Assembly: GCA_001972305.1 (NCBI GenBank)
Contig: BDDD01000314.1
Span: 62,001-126,000 of the forward strand
Direction of reading: 5' to 3'
From: Cephalotus follicularis
Taxonomy: Eukaryota; Streptophyta; Magnoliopsida; Oxalidales; Cephalotaceae
Length of the DNA stretch: 64,000 bases
Shown here: positions 35,006 to 47,256 of the stretch, piece by piece
Position numbering within the stretch: position 1 is the stretch's first letter
How the letters are laid out: each line of letters starts with the position of its first letter
The notes under the pieces: generated by a model
Told to the model about the DNA's origin: nothing
Databases searched by the model: none
What the model saw: only the letters and a program-made list of their open reading frames with translations
Made by a program: the position numbers and the translations under genes

Positions 35006-36888
35006 GAGGAAACCCAGCCCAAACCATTGGTTTGTTAAGGGCTTTCCAGCTTGTATTAGAAGGGTGAAATCTTCTAAGATGGAGGCATGAATGGATCATT
35101 GCCGATTTGTGGGATATCTTAAGAAGAGCTTATGATATCATTTCACCATCCTAGCAAACAAAAGTTTTTGTTTTGCGTATCCCAGCGAAAAAAAGTTTTG
35201 TGTCGCGTACTGCATTTTCCCAAGGAGGGAATACCTATTTATAGGAAACAGTGGGAGTAAGGTGTAACTAAGGAAGTTACTACTGGGTGAAAAACCATAG
35301 GACGATAAGGAATTGGAGGTTGAATCCTCTTAAGACATTATTTGGGAAGGGATCCCAAATCTGAGATGAAATCTCAGTAAGGCAATCCTCTATGGAGGAT
35401 AATAGGCAAAGTTTTTTACAGCACTTGAGAGATAAGGTTTCTCGATGATGGCACTAACAAAACTAATGTCATCAAGGGATGACAAGCCTATCAGCTACAC
35501 GGACCAGTGAAGAGCATTGATTCCAGGGCATGTCATGGAGCCATGATACCCAAAATGGACACCATATACGCCAACTAGGTTTGGTACTTGGTAAATGCTC
35601 CTAAGGGTGGTTACCCATTGGTTGCATATATATCTTCAAGGAGAAGATAGGCATAAATGGAAAAGGTTGAAAACTTTTAAAGCGTGATTAACACTAAAAG
35701 GGCATGGAGTGAAATGAGAGTTTGACTATATTTTCTGGCAAATCGCAAATGCTTAAGTCCATTCAGATAATGCAAGCTATAAAGCTCTATGGTCGACTTT
35801 AAGCTAGCATTTCATAGTTGAAACATCTTTTGGTATAGATGTGCCTTATGTCTACTGGATATAGGATAACCAAGATATCACTGTCTTGGTTAAAGTACAT
35901 ATACATGGTACAGTTCATGTAAGTACAATAAACCAAGAATTTCTCTGTCAAGGATTTGGGAGAGGCTTTCTACATTTTAGAGAATGAAGATCTAAAGAGT
36001 AGGTCGAGTAGATTGCTTGAGCTTTCCCAAAGCCAGTACATCAGTAGGGAGCTGATATGGTATGGAAAAAAGGATTCCAATCCTATGGCCGACTGCCAAT
36101 TTGCCATGGAATTCTTCTCTCCGAGAGGATGTCTTTGTGGACATTGAGGAGAGGACACGCATGAACACAAAACCATAAGTGTGGGATGTGGATTCTGTCA
36201 TGTATGTCATACCTTGTACTAGGCATGATCTCAGACATGCCCGAGAGAATGGCTAGTCGATTTTCAGTCCTAATTCCAGTGGTTGGCATTGGAAATTGTC
36301 AATAGGGATAATGGTAAAAATGAGAAGAACTCAGGATCCCTACTTGACATATAGAGAATATAGTGAAAACTTAAGGGTTATGGGAACTCCATAGTTTTAA
36401 AGTGATTTTGACGATCACGAAATTGTTTATGGATATTTTTAATATCCTGAACGAAGGTGCTATAAGAGATGCAGAAGTTTAAAGCAAAGGATGCTGTAAA
36501 CTTCACGGTACAATTTGAATATATCATGACCTAGTATACCGCATTAAAGTAGCTGTTTTAGAAGCGGAAGTTATGTGGTGAACTTCTAGTGGTTCCAATC
36601 CATTGTTAATCCAGTTGTGGTAACTGGGATGATGATAGAGGGTTTCGCACTAACTCCGGAACCACGATCTCAATACCGCTCCATCATTTTAAACTGCGAT
36701 GGTATCGCTTCATCATTCAGATCATATGATCATGGGGATCACAATACAGAGAAATAGAATCAAATTTGAGAGATTTCATAAGGTAGCAAACTTAGCAAAC
36801 CCACTGACCAATGCCACTAGCTCTTCGGTACTTGAGAGAGTCATAAGTACGATATGCTTAGGCTGTAAGGTCTTCATGGCTATCGAGC
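35006..36888 (+). pseudogene. Cop-B pol, decayed integrase end, reverse transcriptase and RNase H
   Basis: Collinear with the Cop-A pol on nucleotide alignment: 35006-35270 matches the integrase end (..KPNLNHVRVWGCPAYVRR..), 35530-35680 the RT start (..MDTxxANQVWxLVNAPKG..), and about 35950-36050 a readable LGEAFYILEN ... LLELSQSQYIS block corresponding to DLGEATYILGI ... LLGLSQSQYIS. Too broken to count interruptions. Confidence 0.65.
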
Positions 36889-36900
36889 CAAGTGGGAGAT
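36889..36900 (+). other. Polypurine tract of Cop-B
   Basis: CAAGTGGGAGAT immediately before the 3' LTR, the same tract as in Cop-A and Cop-C. Confidence 0.65.
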
Positions 36901-38701
36901 AGTTAGAGTTGGGTGTCCTTGCAAGCCATGAAGGGTCTAAATGGGTGTACATATTTGATATACTCCTTAATCGGAATAATCCATGAATGCCTATGGTTGG
37001 CTGCATGTATGCACTTTACACTCCTATCCTACATTCTCAGTTCCAGTTATGTTTAATTATGCATATATATTCATAATGGTGAACTGGCTATATGTAATAT
37101 CCCAAACCATCAAAAGCGGATAAGTTTGATCTCCATGTCAACTAAGTACACATATAGCACCCTGTCACCGAGCGGTTGGATCTCATGCCTAGAGAGGTAA
37201 TGAGAATGAGGTCCTTAGTCCCTTCAGACAGAAGTTCCAAGTCATAGGTTCACTTTCTGGGCAATTGATGAACCGCAAAGACTTGCCGTATTATGCTTCC
37301 TCCCTCATTTGGAAGACAGCTTCTCTCATTGCCGTTTGGATGGCACTAAAGCTGATGTGGGGTACGTGCAAGAGGCATGATACTGAACCGACCAACCATA
37401 GGTGACCTATCTGGATGGAAATTACCCTTGTCAATAGGATGCCTATTGTTTTCGGTAGTGTATAGTCTATGGTGACTAGTAGGTCTTAGCCTACATTGTA
37501 TCCTTAGACCTGAGCGGCTGGTATGCGTTGTGTAGTGACTGCATGGCTTTGATCTCTGCCTTCCCCAGCACTAGCCATTTGCTAGCAAAAGGGTTGTCTT
37601 TGGGTCATATGGAATCTGTACTAAGACGTATGGCCGTGGTTCACAATATGGAATCATCACACCTGTAATGATGGATGAATGGCTCTATATGATCTTGACC
37701 ATTGCTGACTGAAATCCTGGCCAGGTGTAGGCGGACTGGATATCGGGTCATTCCGAGGAGGTCCGCCAAAGACATAATGTGTTCAAAGATTTATATGGTT
37801 GCGGTATTTCTAGGGTAGACATTTAATCCACACCCTAGTCCATGGTCGGAGCCAATAGTGATGAGGGACACATGACACATATGCTGAAGACGGGCTTAAA
37901 GATCTTGCCATCTGGTTATTGACTGATGGACGTGGTAATACACGGATCTGGGGGTGATGAGAGCTCACACTAGGGCCATCTTGTGAATAGTCTAGAGGAC
38001 TAAGAGGATGGTCGTACCAGAACTCGAGATGTTCTGAGAAATTTATCAGCGTACTGGATATCGACTAGGCTTTCTGGGTCTTGCCTGACTTTGAACAGGT
38101 TAACATGTGAGGGACACATGCCATTTAGTGAAAGGACAACATCAAGAGGATGTTGCTTAGCTAGTGAGTATTTCATATGCTTGATTTAGGTCCATGCATT
38201 TCCATGATGAAATCTCCAAGCAAAGGGTTGAAATATATGAAAGAGAGTGTCTCATCTTATCTTACGCGTCGACGCCAAGAAGAGCAAATGTTGACGCCTA
38301 GATAGGAAGAGATAGTGAGTCTCATCCATCCTTAAGCATCGATGCCATGAAGAGAAATGCGTTGACACCATGATAGGAGGACACATTGCATCAACGCCAT
38401 GGAGAGCATGCGTTGACGCTATGGAAACTAGGGACTTACGCGTTGGCGCCACGAAAAGGATGCGTTGACACCCAAACAGGAAATGTTGAAGTGCCGGTTT
38501 CATCTTATCGTTGGCGTTGGTGCCTTGTTAATATGAGATGCATGGAATTGATGCCATCCTGGTCTGTCACACAGTACTTGCTGATTCAAGAGGAATTAGT
38601 GAGATAAAAGGGAAGTGTATTCAAGAAGCTAGAGAGTTGACTTGAATATTTTAATGAGAAAGTATATAAGACAAGAGGTCTTGGTCAAACACACAAGAGA
38701 A

Positions 38702-38752
<51 letters not shown>

Positions 38753-39200
38753 CCTCCCTCTCTCTCTCTCTTCCCTATCTGTTTCTCTTTCTTCTCTCTT
38801 CGATATGGTAGTGTACGCGTCGAGGCCATCGGTTAGGCGTTGACGCCATAGTCGCTTGGATTGAAGATCAGCCATTTTCAACCATCCTTTCACCCCTCAA
38901 AGCTCAACATATATGGAGATGATTTGTTCCTTGCATCTCTTATTCATATATAGAGTTTATAGTGTATGATAAACACTCAAACCTCCATCACCATCTTCCT
39001 TGTACGTGGCTTAAGGAGGAGCTTGGAGCTTTAATGGAGTTTTGGGATTAAAGTGATAAGGGAGCTCTTGAAGGAAGGAGGCATCACTTTGAGGTAACCA
39101 TTTCTTGTTTCCATTCTCTGCGGATTCAGATTGGGGCTATCTAAGATGAACTTTTGTGTTTGTTGTTTGTCTTATGTTGGGTGGCATGCTATGGGTCATA
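36901..39200 (+). repeat. 3' LTR of Cop-B, first part
   Basis: It aligns with 27195-28990 and continues to the Cop-C insertion at 39200 (target site tcata, 39196-39200). It resumes at 49339. It contains TCGAC-type words at 38265-38535 and 38815-38852 and a long CT run (38703-38772). Confidence 0.8.
38703..38772 (+). repeat. (CT)n microsatellite
   Basis: About 70 bp of almost pure CT/TC with short CCCT interruptions. The Ser-Leu open frame on one strand and the Arg-Glu frame on the other are artefacts of this run. Confidence 0.95.
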
Positions 39201-39578
39201 TGATGGAAACGGATAGACCATTTCTGGAGCTATAAAGGGCATAGGGTGAAAAAGTGTAGAACACAATTTTATTCAACATGTATGCAGCAGAATAACACCC
39301 TAGGCATAAACGAACAGTCCATGATGGCAAGTCCACAAGCCATAAGGATCACCACATCATCGACGAAGTTGAATTAGTGTCACCAAAGACAAGCATTGGA
39401 GACACACAAGCATGCCAATAAGGCATAGCAAAAGAGGGAGACATAAGGGATATACCAACGGTGATGGCTCCTTCTTTCTTTGCCGCTGCACGCTTGGGTC
39501 GACTCCCTCTATGAGCTTCTCAAGTTCCTGGTCCAGCAGATGCACACCAGCAGCAAGAAATAAAACAATTTCTTCTTG

Positions 39579-39614
<36 letters not shown>

Positions 39615-41445
39615 GCTTAAAATAAGGAAAATTGGGTTTGATCAATGTAATAAAAAACAATCAACCCTAGATAAGCACTTGCTTGGTGTTTATCTATGAA
39701 GGAATACTCTGATATGCAGAGAGAAGTCTTGTGTCTCGTTTTGCCCAGCAAAAACATCACTTACCCAAACAAACTTTCTGTAGAAAAATATATCCACCAG
39801 CTGCTTTCCCTCTCTCCCACTCTCCTATAAAACTAGGATCATGGACCACACTCCTAGGGAGTCTGTAGTCATGATCCCTACGTTCTCATAATGTGCATGG
39901 ATAGGAGATAACTACTGGAGATGAGAGAGAAAATGTGCCCATGAAGTGAGTTCGTGCACAGGCTGCACAGCCCGCGCTAAGCGCTGACGCTTTCAATAAC
40001 AGCGTCGACGCTTATGCATTAATGGCACTAAACGTCGACGTCTTTCTAAAGGTTATCAACGCCTATGCAAGCCTTAAGCGTCAACGCTTACTAGAAGGCG
40101 TCGACGCTTTGTCCAAAGGTATGCATCGACACTTTCCCAGAAGGCGTCGAAGCTTTGACTGATATATATAAAGCAATTTGAGTATAAGCCCAACTTATTT
40201 AATCCCTTCTAATATTGATTAAGTAAGATCAAACAAATGTGTTTCCACAAAATGTAAAATCTACATAACTGATATTTGACACCAAGTCTTAATATGTCCA
40301 ACATATTAAAGAACTAATCATTATTGGGCAGGGACCCTTTAAAATCTTGGTTAAAAACGGAGGTATTAAAAAATTACCGAAATGCCCATAGGGTTCGGTT
40401 TAGCCATTCTAAATGGTACTAGATCAATTTAAATGCTATCGGAATAATATCTAATATTGTCCAGGTGGATAAAATTATTCTAATTAATTTTCCCAGAATT
40501 CATTACATACCTCTTTAACCCTAGATTTTCTAAGTCGCCGGTTCACGTGTACTATAATCCCTTGCCATGCTTGGCCCCGATTGTGGTCTATGATAAGGAT
40601 ATGTGTCAACCCTACATAATACCTCAATGACTAAAATATCTGATCATTTCTAGGAACTTTGGTAAACTCTCAAGAAATCTAATTTACAGTCTACCTCAAC
40701 CTTGGCCAAGGATTTCATAAGTCCAAAGTATAATCAGATTATAATAAAGCCGATCACCTTCGCGCAGGTGTGACAATCCCATATTGCGTACTCACTTATA
40801 TTTGTATAGATTCGATCATACCCAAAGACCACCCGATTGCCAGCCCTGCGTAAGGACTGGGTAAGGCGGAGATCAAAGCATAACCGTCTCCATACAATAT
40901 AGAGCAATCGCTCATGTTTAAGGATCAGACGAGTTTGTGAGCTCGCTAAGTGATCAACACTTAAACATGACCACAACAAGTAGGAGTCACTACTGACACG
41001 AGAATAACGACTATCCAAATAGTGTCTCCTACGCAGGTCCAGTTCAGTGTACATGCTCCCAGCGCACACCCCGTATTTGCCCTAGTGTCCAACACAGATG
41101 GTAGTGAGAGAATCCATCCTCCAATTCCATGAGCAGGCAACATACGCGCAAGTCTATCCGGTTCACTAATGCCCACAAAGCGAACCTATGACTTAGAACT
41201 AATTCGACATAAAGAATAAGGTAACCAATCTCATAGCCTTTATGCTAGGCATCCAACCTTATGTCAGGGCATCACAAGAGGAAGCAGGTAAATAATAAAG
41301 TACTTAAATTAAGTGATAAAACACAAGTGATATAGCCATATCTAATTAGCACATATCATATATATAAGGAATAAGATTGTTTCATACAAGATAAGATATA
41401 ATACGACAGCCAATCCAATGGCTTGTCGGGTCACTACATCTAACA
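39201..41445 (-). repeat. 3' LTR of Cop-C
   Basis: 2,245 bp, bounded by TGATGGAAAC and ...CATCTAACA in plus coordinates. It contains GCGTCGACGC-type words at 39978-40156 and a CT microsatellite at about 39579-39610. TATATATAAAG near 40162 is a possible TATA element when read on the minus strand. Confidence 0.9.
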
Positions 41446-41456
41446 ATCTCCCACTT
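41446..41456 (-). other. Polypurine tract of Cop-C
   Basis: Minus-strand AAGTGGGAGAT next to the LTR start TGTTAGATG. Confidence 0.65.
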
Positions 41457-41599
41457 GACCCTCAAGCCATGAACTCCTATTGCCTAGACCCATCATCCCA
41501 TGATGATGCTCCAGAGCCTTGGTGCCCATTGCCTTGGTCAGTGGATCTGCTGTGTTCTCCTCTGAGGAGACCCTCTCAAGCTCTATATCTCCCCTACCA

Positions 41600-43217
41600 A
41601 TAATCTCCTGGATCAAATGATAGCCCCACTCGATGTGTTTGGATCGCTGGTGAGACCGTGGTTCCTTGGCTTATGCTGCATCCCTATTATTATCACAATA
41701 TATTATAACTGGACTAATAATGGAAGGAACAACTCCTAGTTCAGTAATGAACTTGCGCATCCATACACCCTCCTTGGCTGCATCTGAGGCTGCTATGTAC
41801 TTGGCTTCTATGGTAGAATCTGCAATAGCCCCTTGCTTTGAACTGCGCTAGCTCACAGCTCCAGCATTAAGTACAAAGACGTAGCCAGAGACAGATTTGT
41901 GATCATCCGAATCACTATCAAAACTGGAGTCTATAAAGCCCTCCAATTTCAGCTCACTATCTTTTCCATAGATCAAGAACATATCCTGAGTCCTTCTAAG
42001 GTACTTCAGGATTCCCTTGACCACTTCCCAGTGCTTCTCACAGGGATCAGACTGAAAATGACTTGCCATTCCTAGGGCAAGTGCGACATCAGGCCTAGTA
42101 CATAACATGACATACATGATCGACCCTACTGCCGAAGCATAAGGTATCCGACTAATGTGTGCTTTCTCTTCAAATGTTTTAGGAGACATCTTTCGAGAAA
42201 GATGAATTCCTTCACCTATTGGCAATAGGCCTCTCTTGGAATTCTCCATGTTAAACCTCTTTAGCACCTTGCTGATGTACTGGCTTTGGGAAAGCCCAAG
42301 CAACCTATTGGATCTATCCCTGAAGATCCTAATACCCAGTATATCGGTGGCTTCTCCCAAATCCTTCATGGAAAAATTCTTAGTTACCCATATCTTTGCA
42401 GATTGCAACATCCCTACATCATTCCCAATGAGTAGGATGTCATCTACATATAGCACTAAGAAAGTGATACTAGGTCCCTCTTGCTTTCGATAAACACAGG
42501 GCTCATCTACATTTTTGATGGAGTCAAAAGCTTTGACTGCTTCATCAAAACATAGATTCCAGCTAGGAGATGCTTGCTTTAGTCCATAGATAGACCGTTC
42601 GAGCTTGCACACCATGTGCGGGTGCTCGAAAGATGTAAACCCCTCGGGTTAGGACAGATAAATATCCTCTTCAAGACGCCCATTTAAGAATGTCGTCTTG
42701 ACATCCATTTACCATATCTCATAATCATAATGAGCGGCAATAGGAAGCAAAATCCTAATGGATTTAAGCATGGCGACAGGTGAGAAGGTTTCAGTATAGT
42801 CAACTCCATGTCATTGCCTATACCCTTCGCCACTAATCGAGCTTTACAAGTCTCGATTTTTCCATCTATATTCATATTCATCTTAAAGATCCATTTGCAG
42901 CCAATAGGCACTATGCCTTCGGGTGCTTCAACCAAATTCCATACTTGGTTGGAGTACATGGAATCCATTTCAGATTTCATGGCTCCTAGCCATGCTTCAG
43001 ATTTAGTGCATTGCACTGCCCTTAGATAGCTGGCAGGCTCGTCATCTTCAATGACGTTTATCTTATCAGTACCATCAATGAGGAAACCATACCTCTCAGG
43101 TGCTAATGGGATTCCGCCTGATCTCCTTAAAGGAGCTCTGGCTAACTGAGAACCATTCTTAGCCTGAGATCCAATCTCAGCTGTGTCTGTTGAAGGTCTA
43201 ACCTCCAACTCCTCCAT
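41600..43217 (-). pseudogene. Cop-C reverse transcriptase and RNase H
   Basis: In minus-strand order: PASYLRAVQCTKSEAWLGAM, MDSMYSNQVWNLVEAPEGIV, IGCKWIFKMNMNIDGKIET (RT start), then VCKLERSIYGLKQASPSWN, FLVLYVDDILLIGNDVGMLQ (catalytic YVDD), FSMKDLGEATDILGIRIF, LLGLSQSQYISKVLKRF, YASAVGSIMYVMLCTRPDVA, LKYLRRTQDMFLIYG and RNase H SSFDSDSDDHKSVSGYVF. The wording is near-diagnostic for the Angela lineage. The distal RNase H (ASDAAKE..) is recognisable to about 41600. Broken at a few places. Confidence 0.85.
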
Positions 43218-43235
43218 CTCCTGTATGGTTTCTAC

Positions 43236-44086
43236 CTATGGTAACTCCTTGAGTTCCACCTTACTCCCACTGTTTCCTTCAAGAAGGTATTCCTTCTCTC
43301 GGAACACAGCATTTCGCGAAACAAATATCTTTTGTTCTCTAGGTTGGTATAAATAGTATCCTTTAGTTTCTTTAGGATACCCCACAAACCTGCAACGATC
43401 CGACCGCGCTTCCAGCTTATATGCGTCAAGCCTCTTGACATAAGCCGGACAGTCCCAAACCTTCAAATGGCTTAGGCTGGGTTTCCTCCCTGACCATACC
43501 TGGTATGGAGTCGAAGGTACAGATTTTGAAGGAATTTGATTCAAGATATAAGCAGTTGTATCTAGGGCATAACCCCATAGATAGGTAGGAAGGTCAGTAA
43601 AAGACATCATCAATCGAACCATGTCAAACAAAGTCTGATTCCTCATTTCAAACACACCATTATGCTGTGGTGTTCCAGGAGGAGTCCACTGAGATAGAAT
43701 TCTGTTATCTCTAAGATAACCTAGGAATTCAGCTGACAAGTATTCGCCACCTCGGTCCGACCGAAGTATTTTAATTATTTACCTGTCTGTTTTTCTACTT
43801 CAAGTCTGAACTCCTTAAATTTCTCAAAAGATTCTGACTTGTGTTTCATCAGATACACATAACCATACCTAGATAAATCATCAGTGAAGGTTATGAAGTA
43901 GATGTAACCTCCTCTAGCACTGGCTAACATAGGACCATAAACGTCAGTATGAACTAAGCCCAGTAAGTCCATAGCCCTTTCACCTTGACCAGAGAAGGGT
44001 AATTTGGTCATCTTTCCCAATAAACAGGATTCACAAGTTGGATAGGACTCTAAGTCCTGGATATCAAGGAGATCATCCTTAACCAA
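43236..44086 (-). pseudogene. Cop-C integrase
   Basis: In minus-strand order: SYPTCESCLLGKMTKLPFSG, LVHTDVYGPMLASARGGYIY, FITFTDDLSRYGYVYLMKHK, then SAEFLGYLRDNRILSQWTPPGTPQHNGVFEMRN, SFTDLPTYLWGYALDTTAYILN, PYQVWSGRKPSLSHLKVWDCPAYV and KGYYLYQPREQKIFVSRNA. The zinc region, catalytic core and C-terminal part are all represented in copia order between protease and RT. Broken in a few places. Confidence 0.85.
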
Positions 44087-44105
44087 CCGTGATAGCCTAG
44101 CATCA

Positions 44106-44690
44106 CTAAGATGACCAAGTATTGGTTTTATTCATCTCAGTTTCTCTTTGTCTTTTCTTATTATTACTTTGCTCAATGGACAAGATATTTGACTGTGAAG
44201 TATTTAAGACATATAATCCATTGTTGATAACACCATTACTAACACAAACATTGTTCGAATATATATAACATCCAATGTCTTGGAATTTAAGCTCCAAGCC
44301 CAAACCACATAATGAGAAACACTTATAATATTCCTTACAATATTCATAACAAAATAACATGGATCCAAAATTAAAACATAATATTACATAAAACAACATC
44401 ACAAATTCCAACAGCTTGAGCAATGATCCTAGATCCATCTCCAAGCCTCAAGCCCAGGTCTCTTGCTCCAAGCTTTGTAACTTTTCTTAGTCCCTGCAAT
44501 AAATTGCAAAGATTAGTTGCACATCTAGTATCTAATACCCATGAAGAACTACTATTGAAAGCTAAATTCAGTTCAATCATGAACGTACCTGATGTACTCG
44601 CACCATGCGGGTTATCAGTAGAGAGTGCAGTAATAGCAACACGACAATCCTTTTTCCAATGCCCGGTCTTACCACACTAGAAACAAGCAC
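44106..44690 (-). pseudogene. Cop-C gag zinc knuckle and protease
   Basis: The knuckle region lies near 44640-44690 (..GHWKKDCRVAI.. wording on the minus strand). The protease block is SSWVLDTRCATNLCNLLQGLRK, followed by LGLRLGDGSRIIAQAVGIC and the linker NGVINNGLYVLNTSQSNI ahead of GAG-pre-integrase. Broken in several places. Confidence 0.7.
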
Positions 44691-44699
44691 CTTCAACAG

Positions 44700-45495
44700 C
44701 TAACTTCTTAATCCGATCATTGGCAGCATTCCCACTAGCTCTAAGCTTCCCCTTCTTCTTCTTTTTCTTCTTCTTACCCTTGCCTTTTGTGTTGACAGAC
44801 ATGAGCACGCTCTTCCCTTAAGAGGAAGACGAGGCACTGCCCTTTTCTTGGGCAGACCTAGAAGAAGGAAGAAGTAAGGAGTGGGTCTTTGACTTCCTAG
44901 AGTAAAAATCGTCCTCAACCGTCCTCAACATAGCTATCAACTCAGATAGAGTCACCTCTATCTTGTTAATGTGAAAGTTCCCCAAAAACTATGAGAACGA
45001 CTTAGGAAGGGACATCAAAATAAGATCCACATACAGATCATGATCCATGACAAACCCTAATTGAGCCAGCTGCTCAATCATGTCTATCATCTTCAATCCA
45101 TGCTCATGGACTGAAGCCCCCTCTTGTATCTGATCCTTAAAGAGATTGCGTGATAGATGGAACCTTTGAGTCTTAGACTCAGCTCCATACATCTCCTAGA
45201 GGTGGAGTAGTATAGCAGATAAGGTCTCAATCTTCTCATTCTATCCCTGAAGCTCAGGTGTCATCGCAAGAAGGGTAAGGCATCTAGCCTACTCATCATC
45301 TTCTAGCCATTTGGCTAGTCGCTCACTCGCTTTGGGCGTCGGATCTTCACCCAGTGAAGGAGGGCCCCCAGTCATCACATAGGCTATTTTATTTGTCGTA
45401 AGGACGATCTTGAGGTTACGGTGCCAATCGTTGAAGTTGGGCCCCTCAAGTTTGTTTGTCTCAAGTATACGGGACATTGCATTTGACAAAGCCAT
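44700..45495 (-). pseudogene. Cop-C gag
   Basis: It starts MALSNAMSRILETNKLEGPNFNDWHRNLKIVL and continues with KWLEDDE, MYGAESKTQRFHLSRNLFKDQIQEGASVHEHGLKMIDMIEQLAQLG and VDLILMSLPKSFS, ending in a basic lysine-rich tail. It is collinear with Cop-A gag (14742-14041). The start is the first Met after the leader and matches the relatives. Broken in about three places. Confidence 0.8.
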
Positions 45496-47240
45496 ACTAG
45501 CAACCTAGATAAGGAAATATAAGCATGAGTTAGCATTTATTCCAATTTTAATATATGACAACCATAACACTCGGTCTTTAGTGCTTATGGTTCCTCCCAC
45601 TATTCTAATCGTATCCCAACCCCCATATGGAACTCGAGAAGTCAAAATTCCTAGTGGGGATTGGAATCCATCACAATCATATTATAGCCTCAGCTAGGGC
45701 ATGAAAAACTATAATATATCCAATGGGCAGGCTTTCTTGCCAATTTGTATCTAATACAAAATCCAATCATAGTATTCGGCCTCAGATTCAATATGGCCTT
45801 AGCTAGGGCATGACAAACCATCAGAATCTTGATAAGTCAAGTACCCATAATTTTCATTGGAATGCACTAGTTTTAACACCAACACGTAAGCGTGTCCAAG
45901 TGCTAAAACATAGCCACCCTTTGCGGTGCCCAACACCGACGTTGACATAATATCCCCAAGTTATCAGCCTCAGCTAGGGCATGACAAACCAACAACTCAG
46001 GAAGACTACTCAACGAAAATTATGGAAGGCCACGGGGAACCACTCCATGGGTTCCTACGTTAAGACTTATTATTAAGGTGAGGGAATTTGCGGTCTCAAA
46101 TTTTAATTACCGAGCCATTAATTAATTCAGTGGTTGTATTAGCCAATACCAATCAATTACGACTTAGCATGCAAGACGTGAATCTTATGCACCTTGGACA
46201 TATTTCTAAACTATGTCAATGGATTGGCAAGGACATTAATAGTAGTTGCTTGAGCCCAAAGACAGTACTTGGTCTTCCTAGGCGTTAAGATATTAAATTT
46301 AATATATTACATCAAATACCATGCATACATGGCTTTCGAAAGTCTTGTACTCCATTTCTCCTTTCCTCTATGTCTCCTCGCAAGGTCTTCATTTACAAAA
46401 CAGTACTTTACATTTTGAAAAGAAAAATACATTCAAAATTTACAAGGAGAAACTACAAAAGAAAGAAAAAAATAAATGGCGCAGGCAGGCACCTTATTAC
46501 AGACCATTAAAAGTAAGAAATAAATAAATAACCATCCACACAAAGAAAACCATAATCTAGGTCTGTCCTTTTTCGAGCCATCCATTGTGCATAAGACTTA
46601 AATTATACCCAATATAATTAAAACACAGAATAACAAACGCCATAAATAATAACTAATTATAAAATTTAATTTAATGATTGTTAATAATGGTTAAACTCCC
46701 ATTAAATCAAGCAATGATTTGATTTTCTAAGTGCCATAATGTATAAAATCCAATTTTATTTGAAAACATAATTTTTTTTATGCTACAGCGTCGACGCTTC
46801 CTATAAGGCATCGACGCTTACCTCTAAGGCACGTAAAATGGAAAAATCAAATAAGCGTCGACGCGAAGACAAGGCATCGACACATTTAATGAAAACAGTT
46901 GAACAAGCGTCGACGCTTAACGAGAGTGTCAACACTTCAAACCCCCTGGGCAGTTTCTGTAGTTCTAAAATTGCAGAAAAAATGGTTTGAACATTAGCCA
47001 TATACAATACCAGTCATTACCAGACAAAATACTGCCTTAAACTACACAATGTAGGTTTCCAAAACATGTTCAAAAACCATTTTAACATAATCTCCAAGAT
47101 TAAACAAGAATGAAATCCAATTTCATACATTAATCATTAAGGCACTTTGAATATCAAGTTTAACCCAAAAACATATCCTTTAATTAAACATTTAATCAGT
47201 ACATCATTCATGGCAAAAAATTCAACCAAGGATGATGTGG
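45496..47240 (-). other. Cop-C leader
   Basis: Long non-coding leader. TATCAGCCTCAGCTAGGGCATGA-like phrases recur at about 45690, 45790 and 45970, and related 'tatggttcctcccactattctaatcgtatccca' wording is shared with the Cop-A leader. A cluster of GCGTCGACGC-type words lies at 46787-46940, so the motif also occurs outside the LTR in this family. Confidence 0.7.
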
Positions 47241-47256
47241 GAGGCTCTGATACCAC
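47241..47256 (-). other. Primer binding site of Cop-C
   Basis: Minus-strand GTGGTATCAGAGCCTC abutting the LTR; initiator-Met tRNA type. Confidence 0.8.

Noticed and set aside
36699-37006. Small opposing frames near the Cop-B 3' LTR start
   Set aside because: Decayed RNase H and LTR sequence by alignment to Cop-A; no independent gene.
38642-38893. Ser/Leu-rich and Arg/Glu-rich frames on opposite strands
   Set aside because: Artefact of the CT microsatellite at 38703-38772.
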